Source: Myxococcales bacterium
GTDB lineage: Bacteria > Myxococcota_A > Bradymonadia > UBA7976 > UBA1532
Assembly (NCBI GenBank): GCA_020633435.1
Contig: JACKDP010000002.1
Coordinates: forward strand, 62,001-126,000
DNA length: 64,000 nucleotides
Direction of reading: 5' to 3'
Positions within the stretch are counted from its first letter, which is position 1; every line of letters begins with the position of its first letter. A program made the translations under genes and the position numbers. The notes beneath the pieces are model-generated. The model saw nothing but the letters and a program-made list of their open reading frames with translations, made no database searches and was not told where the DNA came from. This document shows positions 16,521 through 24,637 of this stretch, piece by piece.

Positions 16521-16691
16521 GTCCCCATCGCGAACCAACCGGTCCCATCGCGAGCCAACCGGGTTTGTCTTCGCGGGTTTGTCTTCGCGGGGGTGTCGGG
16601 CGACAGGCGGGCTGGACGCGGCAGCCGGCCGCCCGCTTGCGAGCCTACAGGGTTTGTCTTCGAGCGGGTGTCGGGCGACAGGTGGGCTGGA
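16521..16691 (+). repeat. REP-like extragenic repeat cluster
   Basis: Within the 393-base gene-free gap (16485-16877) two related units occur at about 16551-16615 and 16641-16691. GGGTTTGTCTTCG appears three times (16561, 16575 and 16650), and GGGTGTCGGGCGACAGG twice (16591 and 16666); the latter contains the small dyad TGTCG..CGACA. Just before them CCCATCGCGA is repeated at 16524 and 16544, each time followed by A/GCCAACCGG. The cluster lies downstream of a RAYT-type transposase, the usual setting for REP elements. The remaining part of the gap (16692-16877) is GC-rich with no feature that I can support. Confidence 0.6.
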
Positions 16692-16877
16692 ATCGGCGGG
16701 GCGCGCGGGAAGGGGAACGGCGGGGAGAAGGTGGGGGAGCGGCGATCTGGCTGCCCGTGCGCAGCGGGTCGGCGGGCGAGCGCCGTCGGCGCGGGCTGGC
16801 GGCTCGAACGCCGGGCGCACGGGGGCGCAGGCGCTGCGGGGAGCGCGGGTCGGTGCAGCTTGTGGCGCCGGTCGGGT

Positions 16878-17822
16878 TCAGCCGCTCTCGGCCCGGGCGC
16901 AGAGGCGCTTGCGGGCGTGCGAGGGGGGGATGGTGCAGGGCGGGAAGGGGATGAGCGGCTGGCGCGGGTCGGCGAGCCACTTCCAGTAGGCGATGTGGGC
17001 TTCGGTGTAGGCGGCGCGCAGGGTGGCGTGCCGTTCGCGCCACTCGGCTTGCTGGGCCGGGGTGCCGTGGACGACGGGGGCGGGGCTGCGGTCGCGCTGG
17101 CGGGGGCGCGTCCACGGGTCGACGCGGCGGGCGGCTTCCGGGTCGGGGACGGGCAGGCCGGCCTTCTTCCGGCGGGGGCGGTGCTCGGCCGCGATGGCGT
17201 CGGCGAGCTGCCACATCAGGTCGCGGTGGGCGCGCGGGCTGAGGTCGTCGAGGCCGGGGAGGCGGTCCAGGCGGACGGTGACGGCCTCCCGGACGCCGTT
17301 GGCGTGCACGAAGGTGCCGGCGAGGGGCTCGCCGCGCAGCAGCGCCGGGTTGGCGCAGGCGAAGACGTCGTCGGCGGGGTGCCGCGACAAGAGCTGGGCC
17401 GTGGCCTGGCCCATGACGTAGCGCATGCGCTCGAGGGCGTGGGGCAGCGACGTGATCTGGATGGCGTGGTTGGGCGTGAGGAGCTGGCCCGTCCGGCCGT
17501 GGTACCGGTTGATCCGCCGCGCGATCTCCCGCTGCGTCCACTCCAGCATCAGGCTCTTGTCCACCAGCTCGACCACCCCGATGAGCAGGTGCAGGTGGTT
17601 GGACATGAAGTGGTAGCCGTACAGGTCGAAGTCGAAGTCGCCCGTCTTCTGCTGCGCCCGGCCGAGGACGCCGTTGAGCAGGTCGACGATGGCGTGCCGC
17701 GGGACGAGCAGGAAGAGGTCGTCGGTGACCTTGGCGGTGACCTCGAAGATCAGCACCGGGACGCCCAGGCGGGGGCTGTGGAACCGGTAGGTGTCGAGCT
17801 CGATGCGCAGGTGCTCGGCCAT
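16878..17822 (-). CDS. REP-associated Y1 (HUH) transposase, RAYT type
   Basis: 314 residues from ATG 17822. The HUH motif is seen in YHFMSNHLHLLIGV, typical of IS200-like/TnpA-REP proteins. A Tyr in the helix ALERMRYVMGQATAQ is the likely nucleophile. The following DDVFACANPALL and GTFVHANGVREAVTVRL stretches recur in deltaproteobacterial members. Such proteins nick single-stranded REP hairpins and are domesticated rather than freely mobile. No flanking IS ends were found; REP-like repeats occur immediately downstream. The C-terminal 90 residues are basic and Pro-rich, longer than IS200 TnpA. The short gap on its other side (17823-17922) shows nothing definite. Confidence 0.85.
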   Translation of the reverse strand: MAEHLRIELDTYRFHSPRLGVPVLIFEVTAKVTDDLFLLVPRHAIVDLLNGVLGRAQQKTGDFDFDLYGYHFMSNHLHLLIGVVELVDKSLMLEWTQREIARRINRYHGRTGQLLTPNHAIQITSLPHALERMRYVMGQATAQLLSRHPADDVFACANPALLRGEPLAGTFVHANGVREAVTVRLDRLPGLDDLSPRAHRDLMWQLADAIAAEHRPRRKKAGLPVPDPEAARRVDPWTRPRQRDRSPAPVVHGTPAQQAEWRERHATLRAAYTEAHIAYWKWLADPRQPLIPFPPCTIPPSHARKRLCARAESG

Positions 17823-17922
17823 GGGAGAGTCCTCCAGTGTGGGGCTCTCTTCCCATCGGTCAGCGCGGCCGCGTGTCGCAGACTATTTTCGAAGTGCCTG
17901 ATCAGACTGCGAAAAAAGTTCG

Positions 17923-18507
17923 CTAGCGGTGCTCGGCCCGGAGGGTCGCTTCCAGGCAGAGGAGCGCCAGGATGACGCCCGGCGCGGCGCCCAGGAAGCC
18001 GCCGTACAGGTACTGGACGATCATGACCTGGTCGACGCCATCCACGTTGAGCGCGGCGCCCAGGGCCGTGATGAGCGTGGGGACGGTGGCGATGGCGGAG
18101 GCCGAGGCGGGGCTGAGCCGGGTGAAGCGCGCGAGCACCAGCGCCCAGGCCAGGTGGTGGCTGGCGGCGCAGCCGAGCAGCAGCGGGTAGACGTCGTGGT
18201 GGTCGCTGGTGAGCAGGGGCAGCCAGAGCGCCGCCGCCCCGCTGATCGCGGCGTGGGAGGCCAGCAGCCAGCCGAGGCCGCCGCCATCCTGGAGCTGCGG
18301 CCACGCCCCCGTCCGCAGCCGGTGCCAGAGCCGCCGGCTGGCCCGGACGAAGGCCCACGAGACGAGCGCGTACGCCACCGCGCCCAGCACGGCGCTGCCG
18401 CCCAGCGTCTCGGGCGTCGGGCCGCAGCCGGTCAGCGCGCCACCGACGAGCGCGACGCCCAGGCGCCGCCAGGTATCTGAGGCCTGCTTCACTCCGGGGG
18501 TCTGCAT
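17923..18507 (-). CDS. Hydrophobic membrane protein, possible lipoprotein signal
   Basis: 194 residues with about five hydrophobic segments (VLGAVAYALVSWAFV, HAAISGAAALWLPLL, YPLLLGCAASHHLAWALVL and so on). The N-terminus contains GVALVGGALTGCG, which could be a lipobox or simply the first membrane helix. No family is recognised. The ATG at 18507 has AAGG seven bases upstream, but its start codon overlaps that of the photolyase gene on the other strand. A GTG at 18492 would avoid the clash. It is probably an inner-membrane protein of unknown function. Confidence 0.65.
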   Translation of the reverse strand: MQTPGVKQASDTWRRLGVALVGGALTGCGPTPETLGGSAVLGAVAYALVSWAFVRASRRLWHRLRTGAWPQLQDGGGLGWLLASHAAISGAAALWLPLLTSDHHDVYPLLLGCAASHHLAWALVLARFTRLSPASASAIATVPTLITALGAALNVDGVDQVMIVQYLYGGFLGAAPGVILALLCLEATLRAEHR

Positions 18508-19969
18508 GAGCTTGCCTTCCCTGCGCCTGCGCGCCGTCAACGACCTGGCTGTGCGCCCCGACGGGGCCTACGTCCTGTACTGGATGATCGCCCAACGCCG
18601 GACGCGGTGGAACTTCGCGCTGCAGTACGCCGCCGATCAGGCCCGGGCCCTCGGGCGGCCCCTGCTCGTCTTCGAGCCCCTCCGGGTGGGCTATCGCTGG
18701 GCGAGCCGCCGCCTGCACGCCTTCGTCATCGACGGCATGCGCGACCAGCGCGCCGCCTGCGCCGCGGCCGGGGTGGCCTACCTGCCCTACGTCGAGCCAG
18801 CGGCCGGCGCCGGCTCGGGCCTGCTGGCCGCCCTCGCCGCCGAGGCCTGCCTCGTGGTGACCGACGAGTACCCCTGCTTCTTCCTGCCCCAGATGGTGGC
18901 CGCCGCCGGCCGCCGCCTGCCGGCGCGCCTCGAGGCCGTGGACGGCAACGGCCTGCTCCCGCTGCGCGCCTCGGACCGCGCCTTCCCGACGGCCGCCGGC
19001 TTTCGCCGCCACCTCCAGGCCACGCTGCCGCCCCACCTGGAGCTCTTCCCCGCCGCCGACCCGCTGGCGTCGGTCTCCGGCCCCCCCGCCGTCGTGCCCC
19101 CGGCCATCCTGGCCCGCTGGCCCGCCGCCGACCTGGACGATCCGGGCCTCCTCGACCACCTGCCCATCGACCAGACGGTGCGCGAGACCCTCCGCGGCGG
19201 CGCCACCACGGCCGAGGCCCGCCTCGACGACTTCCTGGTCGACGGCCTGCCCCGCTACGGCGAGCTGCGCAGCCACCCCGACGCCGACGCCGCCAGCGGG
19301 CTCTCCCCCTGGCTGCACTTCGGCCACCTGTCGCCCCACGCCATCGTCGATCGCATCTTCGCCGCCGAGGGCTGGCACCCCGGCCGCCTGGGCAAGGTCA
19401 CGGGCTCCCGCGCGGGCTGGTGGGGCCTCTCCGCTACGGCCGAGTCGTTCCTGGACGAGCTCGTGACCTGGCGCGAGGTGGGCTTCGGCTTCTGCTTCCA
19501 CCGCCCCGACGACTACTTCACCTTCGACAGCCTGCCCGACTGGGCCCGGGCGACGCTCACCGAGCACGCCGTGGATCCCCGCCCCGTCCTGTACGACCGC
19601 GAGACGCTGGCCGCCGCCCGGACGCACGATCCCCTCTGGAACGCGGCCCAGACCGAGCTCGTCCGCACCGGCCGCATGCAGAACTACCTGCGCATGCTCT
19701 GGGGCAAGAAGGTGCTGGAGTGGAGCCGGACGCCCGCCGAGGCCCTCGACACCCTCATCGAGCTGAACAACCGCTACGCCATCGACGGGCGCGATCCCAA
19801 CTCGTACAGCGGCATCTTCTGGACGCTCGGCCGCTTCGACCGGCCGTGGGGCCCGGTGCGGCCCATCTTCGGGACCATCCGCTACATGAGCTCCGAGAAC
19901 ACCGCCCGGAAGCTGAAGCTGGCCGGCTACCTGGCCCGCTTCGGCGTCGATCAGCCGCGCCTGCTCTGA
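18506..19969 (+). CDS. Class II-type deoxyribodipyrimidine photolyase
   Basis: 487 residues. It uses FAD and blue light to split cyclobutane pyrimidine dimers. The N-terminal photolyase domain has VLYWMIAQRRTRWNFALQYA, a class II signature. The C-terminal FAD domain has SPWLHFGHLSP, DDYFTFDSLPDWARATL, RMQNYLRMLWGKKVLEW and DPNSYSGIFWTLGRFDRPWG, with the Trp residues for electron transfer in these blocks. ATG 18506 follows GGGGG by five bases. It lies divergent to the membrane protein and convergent with the lipoprotein at 19977. Confidence in the class is high from the WGKKVLEW and GIFWxxGxFDRPW motifs. Confidence 0.95.
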   Translation: MSLPSLRLRAVNDLAVRPDGAYVLYWMIAQRRTRWNFALQYAADQARALGRPLLVFEPLRVGYRWASRRLHAFVIDGMRDQRAACAAAGVAYLPYVEPAAGAGSGLLAALAAEACLVVTDEYPCFFLPQMVAAAGRRLPARLEAVDGNGLLPLRASDRAFPTAAGFRRHLQATLPPHLELFPAADPLASVSGPPAVVPPAILARWPAADLDDPGLLDHLPIDQTVRETLRGGATTAEARLDDFLVDGLPRYGELRSHPDADAASGLSPWLHFGHLSPHAIVDRIFAAEGWHPGRLGKVTGSRAGWWGLSATAESFLDELVTWREVGFGFCFHRPDDYFTFDSLPDWARATLTEHAVDPRPVLYDRETLAAARTHDPLWNAAQTELVRTGRMQNYLRMLWGKKVLEWSRTPAEALDTLIELNNRYAIDGRDPNSYSGIFWTLGRFDRPWGPVRPIFGTIRYMSSENTARKLKLAGYLARFGVDQPRLL

Positions 19970-19976
19970 CGCGCCC

Positions 19977-21410
19977 TCAGAGCTGGAAGAGGAGCGCCGT
20001 CAGGATCTGCTGGACGTCGGCGGTGGCCTGGGCCTCGTTGTGGAACGTGGTGAAGGCGACGCGGCCGCCGCTCGCGGGGTCGGTGAACATCACCATCAGC
20101 GGCTCGCGGCCATCGGCCACCAGCACGTCGACGCCGGCCCCGACGCCGAGGATGCCCATCCAGCCGCCCTGGTCGAAGTTGACGTCGAGGACGTCGCGGC
20201 CGAGGAACTGGCGCAGCGCCGGATCGATGATCTGGGCGCGCCGCCGTCCCGGATCCCCGAAGCCCTCCAGCGGGGGCTCGTGGCCGCAGAGCAGCTCGCC
20301 GGCGTTGAGCCCCCCGCGGCACTGGCCTCCCGGGCGCGGAGCCTCGGCCTGGGCCCCGCACCGGGCGGGGCAGTCGATGCACGTGCAGCAGGGGTCGATG
20401 CCGGCCCCCGTCCCGAAGTACTCGGAGTCAAAGCGGATCTTGTCGGGCCACGCCGCCTCGATGACGTTGGCGGCCAGGTCCGAGATGTAGACGGCCCCGC
20501 CCTCCGCGACGAAGCGGCGGAGGTTGGTGATCATCTGCCGCCCCTCGGCGCTGCCCGTCAGATCGATGGTGAAGCCGCAGTTGATGAGCAGGACGTCGTA
20601 GCGCGAGAGCAGGTCCCACCGGCCCAGCAGCGCGCGGCCGCCGTAGTTGCCCAGGGTGTCGCCGCACCAGGCCGTGAAGTCGAAGCCCAGGCCCCCCACG
20701 ATCTGCTCGATGCGGTCGTACTCCCCGGTGATGGCGGCCACCTCGGCGGAGTTGGAGGGCAGGCACTCCTTGTCGCTGCGCTCGTCCACCGGGACGCTGC
20801 GATCGGCCAGCACCACCACGTCGTAGCGGCCCTGGAAGCGGCCGGCCGTGACGAAGACGGTGGTGGGGCCGGGGGCGAGCCCGTCGAGGCGGAAGTGGCC
20901 GTCCGCGGAGGCGAAGGCCTCGCGGGTCACGGGCCGCCCGTCGCAGTCCGTCGTCTCGGCGTGGACGCGCGCCCCGCCGATCGGGGTGCCATCGGGCGCG
21001 CAGGCCAGGCCGTTGACCGCCCCCTGGGGGCAGGCGCCCCGCCGCCCGCGCCACCAGCCCCAGCCGCCCCCGCGCCGCCAGGCCCGTCCGGGCCGCCGCC
21101 GCCGCCGAAGCTGTTGAAGCCGCCTGCCCCCGGCGCCGGCGTCTCGTCCCGGCCCATCGGGGCCTCCGGGGCCGCCGCCGCCGGGCGAGAAGGCGTCCGC
21201 CGCCCCGGGCAGCCCGACGCAGCCGGGCAGGGGGAAGCAGCTCAGGCTGCCGTTCGCCTGGCACTGGCAGACCTGGCACGTCGCCTGGTCCTCGACCACC
21301 TCGTCCAGCTCGAGGGTCTGGCCCCCGAGCTCGCAGGAGGCCGAGGGGGCCGGATCGGCGCAGCCCCACAGCCCGGCTACGATCAGGAAGAGCCATGGCA
21401 GGATCTTCAT
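19977..21410 (-). CDS. Surface lipoprotein: VWC-like, carboxypeptidase-regulatory and GATase-like domains
   Basis: 477 residues. The signal MKILPWLFLIVAGLWGC has a lipobox. Domains in order: a Cys cluster (CQVCQCQANGSLSC, about residues 45-65); a Gly-rich linker; a carboxypeptidase-regulatory-like beta sandwich (GLACAPDGTPIGGARV to YDVVVL, about 135-205); and a class I glutamine-amidotransferase-like fold (RYDVLLINCGF, then FVAEGGAVYISDLAANV) with a Cys-rich insert, and no clear catalytic triad. It is probably a surface-exposed adhesin- or sensor-like protein. In the linker, about residues 90-125, the written frame gives a basic RRRRRPGRAWRR run. The other frame gives GGFNSFGGGGGPDGPGG, so two compensating slips are likely. 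Confidence 0.75.
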   Translation of the reverse strand: MKILPWLFLIVAGLWGCADPAPSASCELGGQTLELDEVVEDQATCQVCQCQANGSLSCFPLPGCVGLPGAADAFSPGGGGPGGPDGPGRDAGAGGRRLQQLRRRRRPGRAWRRGGGWGWWRGRRGACPQGAVNGLACAPDGTPIGGARVHAETTDCDGRPVTREAFASADGHFRLDGLAPGPTTVFVTAGRFQGRYDVVVLADRSVPVDERSDKECLPSNSAEVAAITGEYDRIEQIVGGLGFDFTAWCGDTLGNYGGRALLGRWDLLSRYDVLLINCGFTIDLTGSAEGRQMITNLRRFVAEGGAVYISDLAANVIEAAWPDKIRFDSEYFGTGAGIDPCCTCIDCPARCGAQAEAPRPGGQCRGGLNAGELLCGHEPPLEGFGDPGRRRAQIIDPALRQFLGRDVLDVNFDQGGWMGILGVGAGVDVLVADGREPLMVMFTDPASGGRVAFTTFHNEAQATADVQQILTALLFQL

Positions 21411-21580
21411 CACATCCCCCCGGCGAGGCGCCGAGGTCGCGCCCCCGCGACCTCGCGGATCGGGTCCAGAGACCCCGGCGGCGTGGCGCCTCGGAACGAC
21501 AACTTTGTTGCAACCATCTTCGCCCCTCACCAATCCACTCCCGGGAGCCGGCGAGCCGCTCCCCGTCCTGAGGAGATCAC

Positions 21581-22201
21581 ATGTCCCAGACCCCGCCCAT
21601 CGAACCGCCCTTCTTCGCGCGCACGCGCTTGCCGACCGAGCATGGCGACTTCGACGTCCGCGTGCTGGTGGACGCCGAGGGTCGCGAGCACGTCGCGCTG
21701 TCCGTCGGCGAGCTGGCGGGCGCTGAGGACGTCCTGGTCCGTATGCACTCCGAGTGCCTGACCAGCGAGGTCCTCGGCTCGCTCAAGTGCGACTGCAAGG
21801 CGCAGCTCGACGCCGCCCTCGAGCGCATCCAGGCGGCGGGCCGCGGCCTGGTCATCTACCTGCGCCAGGAGGGCCGCGGCATCGGCCTCGGCAACAAGAT
21901 CCGCGCCTACGCCCTCCAGGAGGCTGGCGCCGACACCGTGGACGCCAACCGCCTGCTCGGGTTCGAGGACGACCTGCGCAGCTACGACGTGGCGGTGCAG
22001 GTCATCGCGGCGCTCGGCATCCGCTCGGTGCGCCTGCTGACCAACAACCCCTTGAAGATCGAGGCGTTGGCCGAGGCGGGCGTGAAGGTCTCGGGGCGCG
22101 AGGCGGTGTTCACCGGCCTCAACCCCGTCAACCAGAACTACCTCGAGACGAAGCGCGTGCGGATGGGCCACCTCTACGGGCGCGTGAAGCTCTCGGCCTG
22201 A
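21581..22201 (+). CDS. ribA: GTP cyclohydrolase II
   Basis: 206 residues, close to stand-alone E. coli RibA. It opens GTP to the diaminopyrimidine that begins riboflavin synthesis. The zinc site is HSECLTSEVLGSLKCDC. The catalytic region is YLRQEGRGIGLGNKI, and TNNPLKIEAL binds substrate. A strong GAGGAG sits six bases before the ATG. No ribB domain is fused and no other rib gene is near. Its last 28 bases overlap the end of the convergent GST gene. Confidence 0.96.
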   Translation: MSQTPPIEPPFFARTRLPTEHGDFDVRVLVDAEGREHVALSVGELAGAEDVLVRMHSECLTSEVLGSLKCDCKAQLDAALERIQAAGRGLVIYLRQEGRGIGLGNKIRAYALQEAGADTVDANRLLGFEDDLRSYDVAVQVIAALGIRSVRLLTNNPLKIEALAEAGVKVSGREAVFTGLNPVNQNYLETKRVRMGHLYGRVKLSA

Positions 22202-22857
22202 GGCCACGGCGGCGTCGCCGGGGGCGGCGTCGTCCACGTCTCGGGCCAGGTGGCGCGCACCGCCGATCGCCGGCGCATCCGGGTGTAGAACGCCGCCATG
22301 CAGGGCCAGCGGCCCAGATCGAGCCCGAGCTGGACGGCGCAGGCCACGTAGGTGAAGACCGCGATGTCCGCCAGGCTGAGCCGCGGCCCGGCCACCCAGG
22401 GCTGGTCCGCGACCGCCTGCTCCCAGAGGCCGAGCTCGGCCTCGAAGGCCGCCCCCAGCGCGGCCGTCTCGCTCGCCTCGCCCCCCCGCATCAAGTGCCC
22501 GAACAGCGCGCGGCCGTGATCCTTCAGGACGCCGGCCTCGTGCAGCCGCGTCAGCGCCAGGCCCCGCGCTGGCGCCCCCGGGGGCAGCAGCGCCGGCGCC
22601 GGGTGCACGAACTCCACGTACTCCAGCAGCGCCAGCGTCTCGTGCACCACCTGCTCGCCGTCCACCAGGATGGGCACGGAGCCGCGCGGGTTGAGGGCCA
22701 GCATCTCGGGGGTGCGGTGCTCGCCGGCGTCGAACCGCAGCCGCACGACGCGATGGGCGAGGCCCTTCTCGGCCAGCGTGAGGTGGGCCATCCACGACGG
22801 CGGGGAGCACCGGATCACCGGCACGGAGGCGTAGTCGGCGATGTAGAGCGTCAGCAT
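22174..22857 (-). CDS. Glutathione S-transferase-like protein
   Basis: 227 residues with the two-domain GST layout. The N-terminal thioredoxin-like part starts MLTLYIADYASVP and contains NPRGSVPILVDGEQVVHETLALLEYV, the cis-Pro and glutathione gamma-glutamyl site. The helical C-terminal domain has GPRLSLADIAVFTYVACAV with the conserved Asp N-cap. It probably acts on small electrophiles or maleylacetoacetate-type substrates; the exact class is not clear. The final 30 residues are Pro/Thr-rich and run into the end of ribA on the opposite strand, so the true C-terminus could be slightly shorter if a base error is present. Confidence 0.87.
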   Translation of the reverse strand: MLTLYIADYASVPVIRCSPPSWMAHLTLAEKGLAHRVVRLRFDAGEHRTPEMLALNPRGSVPILVDGEQVVHETLALLEYVEFVHPAPALLPPGAPARGLALTRLHEAGVLKDHGRALFGHLMRGGEASETAALGAAFEAELGLWEQAVADQPWVAGPRLSLADIAVFTYVACAVQLGLDLGRWPCMAAFYTRMRRRSAVRATWPETWTTPPPATPPWPQAESFTRP

Positions 22858-22936
22858 GGCGCCCTCAGGCTACACCGGCCGGCGCGGCCCGTCGCCCCAA
22901 AGCGCCGGGGCCCCCGCCCGCTCGCCGCACGTCAAG

Positions 22937-22966
22937 TTGCCCCGCGCAGAACCGCTCTCCTATAGT
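22937..22966 (+). promoter_or_regulatory. Sigma-70-like promoter for the Cys-rich lipoprotein gene
   Basis: TTGCCC (22937-22942) and TATAGT (22961-22966) are separated by 18 bases in the 165-base gap between the divergent GST and lipoprotein genes. The inferred start would lie near 22973, leaving a leader of about 50 bases that contains GGAGGGG before the ATG at 23026. The match to consensus is good for so GC-rich a genome. Confidence 0.5.
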
Positions 22967-23025
22967 GCACCGCCCGACGCGCGAGTCGCGGTGGTCGGAC
23001 GAGCCCCAGGGGAGGGGATGCGGTG

Positions 23026-24618
23026 ATGCTGGAGCGGTGGAGCGGGTGGCTTTTCGTGCTGTTGCTGGCGGGCGCGGGCCTGGCCGGCTGTGACGACGAA
23101 GACGACAAGGGTGGGGGCTGCGCCTCGGACTCGCAGTGCGAGCGTGGCCAGGTGTGCGAGGAGGGGGCCTGCGCGGTCATCCAGTGCAGCGGCATCGGCA
23201 GCTGCCCGGGCTCCGGCCGCACCTGCCTCTTCGACCTGCGGCAGTGCTCGCCCAAGGAGTGCGCCGACGCCGTGAACGGCGCCGAGCTGGCGTGCCCGCC
23301 CGAGCGGAGCATCTGCCTGGAGTCCGGGGCCTTCCGGACGTCCTGTGTGGCGTCGCTGGCCTGCGAGGACGCCTCGGACTGCGGCGGCATCGCGGGGCTC
23401 GCGTGCTGCGGCGGTGAGTGCCGCGCGGACTGCCCCGATCAGGGCATGTTGCCGGTGCAGGACATGAACGTGCCCACCCCCGACGCCGGCCCGCCCACCG
23501 ACATGGGCCCCCCGCGGCCCGACATGGGCGCGGGGCCCACCGGCGAGCTCTGCAGCCCCTGCGGCGGCGACGGCGACTGCGCCCCCCTCGGGGACGGCGC
23601 CCGCTGCACCGCCCTCGGCGGGGACGGCGCCTTCTGCGCGAGCGCCTGCAACGGCGCGGCCGACTGCCCGGCCGGCTACCAGTGCGTCGACGGCCTGGGC
23701 CTCTGCCTGCCGGTGGATCTGCGCTGCGTGGCCTGCCTGCAGACGCCCTGCGCGGCGGGCAGCGTCTGCGACACCCAGTCGGGCGACTGCGTGGAGCCCC
23801 AGGGCGTCTGCGGCGCCTGCACCGGCGCCGACGGCTGCCGCCAGGGCCTGACCTGCGCGCCGCTGGGCGGCCGCCAGTACTGCTTCGAGCCTTGCCAGAA
23901 CGGCGCCTGCGGCGATGAGTCGCTGGCCTGCGAGGATGGCCTCTGCAAGCCGGTCGGTGGGCGCTGCGACGCCTGCGGCGGGCAGTGCCGGGGCGACTCG
24001 CCCTACTGCATCGAGGCGGAGGCGCGCTGCGGCCAGTGTGGCCCGGGCTCCCCCTGCCCCGAGGGCCTGTCCTGCGATCTGGCCAACTACGCCTGCGTGG
24101 AGCGGGACGGCTGCCTGGGCGACATCGACTGCAGCGCCCCGACGCCGGTCTGCTTCAACGGCAGCTGCGTGGCCTGCCTGCAGGACGCCGACTGCCCCGC
24201 CCGCAACGCCTGCAACGCCAACCAGCAGTGCGAGCCCGACCCGTGCCGCGGCGTCGAGTGCCAGCGCGGCTCGCAGTGCGATCCGCAGCTCGGCCGCTGC
24301 AACCCGGGCTGCAACGCCGACGCCGACTGCGTGGACAACACGGGGCAGATGCGCCCCATGACGTGCAACGCCGAGACGGGGCAGTGCTTCTTCAACTCCG
24401 GCGTCTGCGACGTGGGCCAGGGCGACGGCGTCTGCGCCCCCGGCAGCACCTGCACCCCGTCGTTCCTCGATCCCAACCTGGGCGTCTGCGACTGCGCGCT
24501 CAGCGATCCCATGAACCCCATGTCGGCCCCGCGCATCGCCTGCCAGCCCGGCCAGGGCTGCCTGCAGTTCCTGCCCGACCTGCCCGGCTGCTGCGGGTCT
24601 TGCGGCCTGGGGATCTGA
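23026..24618 (+). CDS. Large Cys-rich lipoprotein
   Basis: 530 residues. GGAGGGG lies five to seven bases before the ATG; a GTG three bases earlier is also possible. The signal LFVLLLAGAGLAGC ends in a lipobox. The mature protein has about 70 cysteines in short repeats such as CASDSQCERGQVC, CNGAADCPAGYQC and CLQDADCPARNAC. These are the small disulfide knots common in myxobacterial surface proteins, with one Pro/Asp/Met-rich linker at about residues 143-172. No catalytic domain is seen. It is probably a cell-surface or outer-membrane scaffold. It precedes the cNMP/ferredoxin fusion by 19 bases, so the two may be co-transcribed. Confidence 0.85.
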   Translation: MLERWSGWLFVLLLAGAGLAGCDDEDDKGGGCASDSQCERGQVCEEGACAVIQCSGIGSCPGSGRTCLFDLRQCSPKECADAVNGAELACPPERSICLESGAFRTSCVASLACEDASDCGGIAGLACCGGECRADCPDQGMLPVQDMNVPTPDAGPPTDMGPPRPDMGAGPTGELCSPCGGDGDCAPLGDGARCTALGGDGAFCASACNGAADCPAGYQCVDGLGLCLPVDLRCVACLQTPCAAGSVCDTQSGDCVEPQGVCGACTGADGCRQGLTCAPLGGRQYCFEPCQNGACGDESLACEDGLCKPVGGRCDACGGQCRGDSPYCIEAEARCGQCGPGSPCPEGLSCDLANYACVERDGCLGDIDCSAPTPVCFNGSCVACLQDADCPARNACNANQQCEPDPCRGVECQRGSQCDPQLGRCNPGCNADADCVDNTGQMRPMTCNAETGQCFFNSGVCDVGQGDGVCAPGSTCTPSFLDPNLGVCDCALSDPMNPMSAPRIACQPGQGCLQFLPDLPGCCGSCGLGI

Positions 24619-24637
24619 CGGGGCACGCTCGGTCGCC

